DNA from: Leptasterias polaris
Lineage: Eukaryota; Echinodermata; Asteroidea; Forcipulatida; Asteriidae
Length of the DNA: 64,000 bases
Reading direction: 5' to 3'
NCBI GenBank assembly: GCA_037783415.1
Contig: JAZGTN010000029.1
Coordinates: 2,542,001-2,606,000, forward strand
A program made the translations under genes and the position numbers. Positions 36,601-45,600 of this stretch are shown here, piece after piece. The notes under the pieces are model-generated. The model worked only from the letters and a program-made list of their open reading frames with translations. It did not search any database and was not told where the DNA came from. Position 1 is the first letter of the stretch. Every line of letters starts with the position of its first letter.

Positions 36601-39600
36601 AAGATAACAGGAATGTTATTGCCCAATGACCAGGGAACTAATGTAAAGCTGAGACATACTTTGTTGTACACTTATTATGGTGGTTTTTTTTCAATCAATC
36701 TCTTGACATTGTTATGTTCACAGTAAACGAAGTTTCAGTGGATGAGGTCGGCAGTTATACCTTTCTCGGCCGCACCGATAAGTATGTTTATTGTTCCTAC
36801 AACCTTCTGCCAGTATTCCAGCCTAAGTGGTTTAATCCTGACGGAGTGGAAATCACAGACGGTAAGAAGCAGAATTATTTTGAACTAACAAGGATAACAT
36901 TATCTGCTGAAAGAATACTTTAATTTATTTCAACTAGTTTTTTAAAAGTAGGGTCGTATCTTGGTAATGACCCTGAAACAAAATTGTGTAAATTTGTATC
37001 AAAAAGCTTTCTTTGGATAAATTTTAAATGATTTTGGGGTTGAACAAAGAAAATTTGACTAGAGCGGAATTTGAACCAAGAACTTCCGGATTAAAGAGCC
37101 GGCACTCTACCAACTGATCTATCTATCTAGCCCTATCATAAATAGGGAGACCGCCAACATAGGGTGAGATAGCTCAATTGGAAGAGCGCCGGCCCGTTAA
37201 TCCGGAGGTTGTTAGTTCAAATCCCACTCTAGTAATTTTTTCTTTGTTCAACCCAAAAATCAAATGTTATAAAGATGGTAGTGGTAGTAAGCACCCTGTG
37301 AAATATTTTTGTCCGAAATTCCCCCGCTGATTAAAAGTCAATTGAAACATTTGAATCAGAGAAACGATTCATGCATGAAACGTTTCATAGATTTCTGAAG
37401 GTTGGTGTCCGTTTGCGATGCTGCGATAGAGATGCGGTTGATGCCCGCTGTCACCTCGCTTAAAATGAATGGATTCAAAGTTTATGTGAAAATGCTGTGA
37501 CATTATTATTTGTTTTCTCTCAACAAATACTCACTGTATTCAGCTGAAACTTTCACAGGTGACTTTTATTGCATCTTTCTTTATAATTTTGCCTACAAAT
37601 CAGCATTACGTTGAAAAAAAAACCGCAATCTATGATACTACCTTTAAAAAAACATGTTTACTCTTTTTGCAAACATTTGATTAACAAAAGAGTAAACATG
37701 TTTTTAAGGGCAGGATCACATAATGGTTTTTGTCGGCATAATGCTGATTTGTGGACCAAATTACAAAGAAAGATACAATAAAACTCACCTGTGAAAGTTT
37801 CAGCTGAATACAGTGTCTACTTGTTGAGAAAACAGCAATTGACATGAACAGCCGCTGGTGACGAAATTGTTTGACAAGACTTTTTAAAATCCTGACAAAG
37901 AGCCATTATCTGCATTTTTCTCTTATTGTAAGACTCTTCTTTGTTCTTTGTGAACTCCCAGATTTCTCTTCCCACGTCAGAGTTTACCACCTGTCAGACA
38001 ATCTCACATCGCTTTCCATCAACGAGTATACCGACTCGGTCGACGCTGGTACCTATGTATGTACTGGTTCCCATGAAGATTCAGCCGTCTCAGTTGTAAT
38101 TGGTGATGTCACTGACATGTATAACACTACTGAACCTGATGCCATACCAGATCAATCAAGTAAGAGTTGGTTTAATGCAGTACCATTTATGAATTCAACT
38201 CCAGAACTCAAATGGCGTGTCGTGGCCGAGTGGATAAGAGCACCGGACCCAAGCTCCGGTGTTTCAGATTAGCAGAGTGTGGGTTCGAGTCCCGGTGTTG
38301 TGTGTTGTGTAATGCGCGTAAAAGAACCCAGTACACTTATCGAAAAGAGAAGGGGTTCGCCCCGGTGTCCCTGGTTTGATTGGCTGCATATTGCGCCACA
38401 GCACCTTGTAAACCATTACATGGTGCTATGTAAAGGAATAGGTCTCATACTTCAAAAACGTAGCTTCACATACCTTGCAGGGGAAAAAAATGAGCGCTTT
38501 GATACGCCCCTAGGGGTGTGATAAAGCGCTATATAAGAACCGAGTATTATTAGTATTATTATGTGTACAATTCTGGACCCAATTACATAGAGGTGCTTTA
38601 CTTAAACACAAAGAGTAGATAAGAACAACAAAATTATGCTTACTGGAATAAAGTAACCAACCAAATTACCATTCTGTACAATATGTGACTGGTATCCTAC
38701 TCGTATATGCTTAGCAGAACATTGTTAAGCAATATTTGCTGCCTAAGCAGCTCTATGAAATTAGGCCTTGCTGTGTAACACACAAGATAAAGGTGTCACT
38801 TATAAAGACTGTCCGATAACAAATAACAACTAAAATGTAGACGCTTCTCTTTTCAGGCGATAGATAAGGGAAGTTTTATTAATAATCATGAGCTGAAGAT
38901 ATAAAAGAAGGAGATCCAAAAGAGAAATTGAGGAAAAATACTGGATTGGGCCAAAGTGCAAGATGTTGCACTGGGCTATTACCAGAAGGGTCTGTCTCAG
39001 TGAAGAATAATTTAAGGATGAAACATAAGGGCATTTTAGAAAGTTGTGGGGACAGACTAGGTGGTCATTTTGGTCATAAATTTGTCAAGTCCCAAGACAG
39101 CCTGTCTAGACAATGGTGTCTGGGTGGGCATTTGATTAATTGAGATTGGGTGCTTGTGAGACTAGGGGGGAGTGAAGTGTTGGGCACAACAAAACAACAA
39201 GCTTACACTAGTAGTCTTTACTTTATGATATGCGCAAAGTGAAAGTGTCTTTTTGTGTCTAAAAATGTTCAAAAAAACACTATGCAAATGTAATTTGTTC
39301 TTTCATCTGAGACCATACTTAGAAGCAATTTTAGTTTTTATACATCATGACTATGCAAAAATGTGTACAGTTTTTCAAATGCTGTCGCAGTATTATGTTT
39401 AAGCGCTGATGGTAAAACCGTAGACCGTTCATTAAGCTCCGCCCCTTTATGCATTGACCAATCACCGTCAGAAACAACTAACCAAAAGTCTGCCCCATTA
39501 AAATCCCATCACAAAGTGTGAACATACTTCCACCAATTGCAGGCCTCGAATTTCATCTTTGAGAGGGCGGCAAGGCCATTTTCATTTCACAATGGGCACT

Positions 39601-42600
39601 TCCATTGGACAAGTTTAAAGTCTATGGGATACTTTTTGAAGGGCACCAAGGCCAAGACTAGGGGCAACAGAGGCCAAGGCCTCCATGGCCTCCGTGTAAT
39701 TCCATGCCGGCATTTTGATTGATGTGTCATATCTTTTGTACGTTGGTCACAATACACTGAGTCAAGTTTGGCTCGAGTAGCGTCAATTAGTAACAGTACT
39801 AGTAGTGGTGCATTGCAGAGCATGTGTGGTACGCTCTACCTATGTGCAGTACCAGATTCTATTTTTATTTTTTTTTACTTTTGGTTTTTGGGGGGGAGAG
39901 GTGGGGTCAAAGAAATAGTGGCTTTTGGTCAGTTTGTGTGTTTTTCTGGATGCCCTACTGGATAATATCTTTCCTTATAAACATGTTGCAGCTTATTATA
40001 TTCATAATTTGTTCTGATTTTAAAAATGTATTTCACAGACTGTGAGGAAATCCGAGTTCCAGCCTGCATGACTGGAATCGCCTACTCTTCCACCTACGTC
40101 CCAAGCCTCATCGGCCAGAGTCAAGATGAGGTTGAGACCCTCATGGCAAGCTTCTCCCTCATCTTAGATAATGCCTGCAGCGCTTACTTCCGTCCCTACA
40201 TGTGCGCCCTCTACCTGCCACCGTGCGGAGAGAAGGCCATCTTACCCTGCCAGGAGCTATGCCTGAAAGCAGTCAATGATTGCGCCAGTACATTAGCGGG
40301 GTCATTCTCCCAGCTAGAGGTGACCGCATTGAGAGAGTCCTGTTCTTCGATGCCGAGTGAGGCAGATAACTTCACCGAGTGTTACAACGGTAGTTTGCGC
40401 AATTTCCTTCTTTCTTCAAAAATTCTTCTTTTGTATGATAAAAATTATAATTTCAAGCCAAACTTAAGAACGCAAATCATAGCTGAAGGAAATTTCAATG
40501 TGCTGTACATAAATGAATAATAACATAAACTACCAAAAACCAAACTGCAAGAGACAGGCCTGGAATTTCATCTTTGAGAGGGCAAGGCCATTCTCATTTT
40601 GTAAAAGGCACTTCCATTGGAAAATCTATGGGAAACCTTTGAAGGGGCACCAAGGCAAAGACCAGGGGCAACAAAGGCTATGGCCTGTGTGTAATTACAG
40701 GCCTGCAGAGAGGAGGAGCCTAGATCCAATGTTTAGTCTCAAATGAATTAAAACAAGTGAATTTAAGCAAGTTAGTTAAAACAAGTTGGTTAAAACAAGT
40801 GAGTTAAACAAGTTAGTTAAAACAAGTTAGTTAAAACAAGTTGGTTAAAACAAGTGAGTTAAAACAAGTTAGTTAAAACAAGTTATTTAATTAAAACAAG
40901 TGAATTTAAACAAGTTAGTTAAAACAAGTTAGTTAAAACAAGTGAGTTAAAACAAGTGAGTTAAAACAAGTTAGTTAAAACAAGTTAGTTAAAACAAGTT
41001 GGTTAAAACAAGTGAGTTAAAACAAGTTAGTTAAAACAAGTTATTTAATTAAAACAAGTGAATTTAAACAAGTTAGTTAAAACAAGTTAGTTAAAACAAG
41101 TGAGTTAAAACAAGTGAGTTAAAACAAGTTAGTTAAAACAAGTTATTTAATTAAAACAAGTGAATTTAAACAAGTTAGTTAAAACAAGGTAGTTGAAACA
41201 AGTTAGTTAAAACAAGTGAGTTAAAACAAGTTGGTTAAAACAAGTAAGTTAAAACAAGGTAGTTAAAACAAGTTAGTTAAAAAAAGTTAGCTAAAACAAG
41301 TTAGTTAAAACAAGATAGCTAAAGCAAGTTTGTTAAAACAAGTGAGTTAAAACAAGTGAGTTAACACAATCTGATAAATGATTCATGCATGAATCGTTTC
41401 TCAGTTTTCTGAGGGTTGGTGTCTGTTCGCAAATGCCGCTGCAAGAGATGCAGTCTGTACCCACTGTCACCTCGCAAAACGTGGATGGATTAATTTTTCT
41501 TGTGAAAATTATGTGAAAGTCTTTTGCAGTTTTCTCAGCAAGTAGACACTATTCAGCTGTAAGTTTCAAGTATGACTTTTATTGGATCTTTCTTTATAAT
41601 TTTGCATATAAATAAACATTATGTTGACAAAAACCAACCTCTGACCTTACCTTTAAAGTGAAGATGCCCATCCATTCTCTTCCAACTGATGTTTTTTTGG
41701 TTTTTTTCATAAATCAATCTCTTGACATTGCTTTGTTTGCAGTGAAAGAAGTTTCAGTGGATGAGGTCGGCAGTGATACAAATTATGGCTTTACCGAAAA
41801 GTACGCTTATTGTACTTACAACCTTCTGCCAGCGTTCCAGCCCAAGTGGTTTAATTCTGACGGAGTTGAAATCACAGACGGTAAGAAGCAAGATTATTTT
41901 GAACTGAAAAAAGATAACAATCCTCTGGAAGACTGCAGTAAATTTTTTCAAGAAACATGTTTACTAATGTATTGATAAAATCACATATAATAATAATAAT
42001 AATAATAATACGAGATATTTATATAGCGCAAAATGCAGGAGCGTCTGTGCGCAACACAAAACATAAAACAATTAAATGAATATAAAGGCAAGTTACATAA
42101 ATAAAGATTCAAACAAATGAGTTTTTAAAAGTCTCTTGAAAATCTGAAGAGAGCCAGCTTGGCGATAGAGGTAAGTCATTCCATAACGAAGGTGCAATGA
42201 AGTTGAAGGCTCTTTGACCATAGAGTTTAATGAACAGGGGTGCATTCCACTTCCATGAAAGTTTGTGCCGATGTTTTATAATTTATCGTTACGCAAACGC
42301 CTGAAAAGCACTGTAGTCGAAAGCTACATTAAAATCCAATGCTATATCAATTTGCCTTGCTGGGTTAGATTTAATAAGAATTTGAAAATCCATTGTGTAC
42401 ATATTTTTTAATATTTGAACTAATATATGAAATCTTTCTTTGTTTATGTGAACTCCCAGACTTTAATTCCCGCATCAACGTCTATCACAAGTCTGACAGC
42501 GTCACAGTACTTTCCATCAGCGGTTTCACTGACTCAGTCGACGCCGGTACCTATGTTTGCACCGGTGCCAACGAAGATTCAGGCTTCCCAGTTGTAATTG

Positions 42601-45600
42601 GTGATGTCACTAACGAACATAACACAACTCGCTTTGATGATTGGCTAGGCATACCACGAAAATCATGTAAGGACCACTCCCAACCCTTCGAAAAATCCAA
42701 CTGCATGATTTGGTTTCGTTCTCTTGAACTGAGGACTAAGCTAGTAAACTTATTATAGTTTACACGGAACTGGGCATACCACCATAGTTGGCAGATGTGG
42801 CACCAGACTTGTTAATCTTGGGGAGGGGGAAGGGGAGGGGTGACAAGATTAAATTTAAGGGTGGCAAATATTGATCTTCAATGTGATTTGGGACTGCTGA
42901 AAAGGTTAGATGAGTGTACTTTTCGATAAGTGCACTAGGTTCTATTACATGAACAAACGGGACCTACGGCTTTACGTTCCATCCGAAAGGACGAAGCAAT
43001 AATAGTTAAGTGTCTTGCTTATTAAGGACACAAGTGTCACGACCGGGACTCGAACCCAAGAGCTCTTATCCGATCGCCATACTTTTATGAAGATGACAAT
43101 ATCATACGTTTTATGAAGATGGAAGTGTAATTTTGATATAAGGACAAGGAGAGCATCTCAAAACTTAATTTCTATTTGTTTTGAAAAAAAAAAGTTGATT
43201 TAATAATGTGGAAATTACACCCAAAAATGGCAGGAAAAGCTGTCTTTTGTGAACAATGTAACAAAGGCCGTTTTGGGCTTTGGCTGCGGAAAGGGCTCTG
43301 CATGTTTGAAGCTCCATAAGGAAAGCACATGTTTTCTAAATAACTGACAGTGCCTTACTTAGCCCAAGCCCAGGCCGATAGCCATAGATTATTTGACCTA
43401 ACAACACTTTCTTGACTTCAACCTCAGCTTGTGAGGAGATTCGAATTCCAGAATGCACCAAGGGTATTGATTACTCATCCACCCAACTGATAGACATCCT
43501 CAACCAAGACGACCTTCTGAGCACCTACGCCATCTTTTCTTCATTCTTCAACGCCAACTGCAGTCCGTACTTCCGCCCCACCATATGTTCTCTGTACCTC
43601 CCACCCTGCCAAGAGCAGCGACTCCTTCCATGCAGAGAGATGTGCCTGAGAGCGGCCTCTGAGTGCGAAGAGATGTTTGGAGAAGATCCAGGGGGTGTAT
43701 TCGCTGGAATGAGGGAATCCTGCAAAGACATTCCCGGCGAGACTGACCCTTCAAGTCAATGCTACTATGGTACTCATTATTATTTCCATTTGTGATATTC
43801 TTTATTCATCATAGACAACTTTGGATTAATTATATTAATAATGGTCGCATTTGTATAGCGCATATCACTGCTAAGTCCCTATGTGTCATAGAAATAAAGA
43901 AAATAAAAAGAAACAAACAAAATACCAATGGAAGAACAATTACTGATAAACGATGATTAGATTTGTCTTAAGATTTAGATTACTTGACCTTGGCTGCCTC
44001 CTTAACAAACTCAGGTACGCCATTGCACAGTTACTTGAAATGACCGAGCTCCGTACGTTTTTGTAACAGGGGTGGAAGTGACAAGAAGGGACTTGATTTT
44101 GGAACGTACATTCCTAGAAGGGGTATATTTGTGAACTAGGGTTTGAGTGATTTCTTCCCTGCCTTTTTTCACCTATTATTTTGTTTTTTCTTTCAGTGAA
44201 AGAGGTTGAAATTGGAAAGATATTTGGCGAAGGATCGGATATTGATGTTGAACAATACGTTGAGTGTACCTACAACCTTCTTCCTGAATTCCAGCCCAAG
44301 TGGTCTGGCCCCGACGGCTTAGAAATCGCAAGTAAATATGAAGAAAAACAACTTGGGGCGACTTTAAGTGAAAACAAGTAATGGAATTAAAACAGCCCTT
44401 ACCAAGAGTGCCTTTCAGCGTTGTTTGGGACGAAACAACAGAGCAGAAAATATTTTGGTTTATACTCCTTTTGCTTTAATTGTTTGCAGACAAAGTGCAG
44501 GATTTGTTATTTTTTATTTGTTTAATGCAAGCTCGTCCTTAAAGAAGTCACGCTTAGTAAGAGGCTACAAGTAGAAAATATTTAAGATGAAAATAACTCA
44601 GGGGAGCTGTAGGTAGGAATTGATGTTCCTCTTAAAAGTGGTAGACACTTAAATGTGCTGGTGTCTACCAATCTTGACACTCCTGGGCTTAAACATTTTT
44701 GCCCCGGTCACTGGGCCATTGTTTTTTTTTCCTTAAATCATCTCACCTCCCAGTTTATAATGCACAGTCGACTAAAGTCGATATTCGGGTTGAAAGGGTT
44801 AAGCTTATGTTGCATTCACTTTTTAATCCTATTGTCTTACTTTTACAGATTGGTTTTTATCTTTTGATTCAAATGTTGCGATTTTTTTCTTTTTTCTTAA
44901 TGCCCTTTAACAAAAAAATATGTGTTCCAATGTTTTTGTAAATATTATTCCTTCGATGAAAGTCCAGTTTTAAACTTCTCCATTCTTTACATAGGGCACT
45001 TCATGATAGCAGTTATGCTTATTGATTATGCTTATTGATTATGCTTATTGATTATGCTTATTGATTATGCTAAAATGGTAAAATAAAACTGTAAATAAAA
45101 GGGAAGGTATATGTTTGGTAATCACTCTTAAACCCTTTCAGCCCCAAGTTCTTTTGACATAAACAACTGCTGGAGCCCACGTTCTTTGACCACTCAAGCG
45201 TGAAGCACACTTCCTCACACACAACAGGAAGCTGGTGTTCAAAGTTTGATTTTACAAACTCTGTTATTACCTTTTATTTAAGAGCATAATGAGTAATAAC
45301 AATTGTCTTACTTATTGAATTTCCTTTCATATAATTCAAAAATCATTGAAATCAGCCACAAAATGTCCAAGTTCTTGGTCTTTGCTTCCTCAGTGTGTTC
45401 TGAAAACCCAAACACTTTTTTGCACACAACCTCATGGCGCTCCGTAGGTGTTTGGCATTTCGGATCTTTCTACTCTAATTTGAAGCGGTTGCAAAATAAC
45501 AACCCTATCTTATTTTACCGTCATTGGAAAGATCCGATCTTTCTCTTTCCAATGATGGTAAGCTTGGGTATGGAGGGTGAACATGGACAAAACTGCAGCA

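Noticed and set aside
37165..37240. tRNA-Lys-like gene
   Set aside because: Part of a repeated inverted tRNA-like pair with shared flanks at four sites; acceptor stem pairing not convincing.
40748..41366. CRISPR-like array
   Set aside because: Regular 14-bp tandem units without distinct spacers, in an animal intron; simple satellite.
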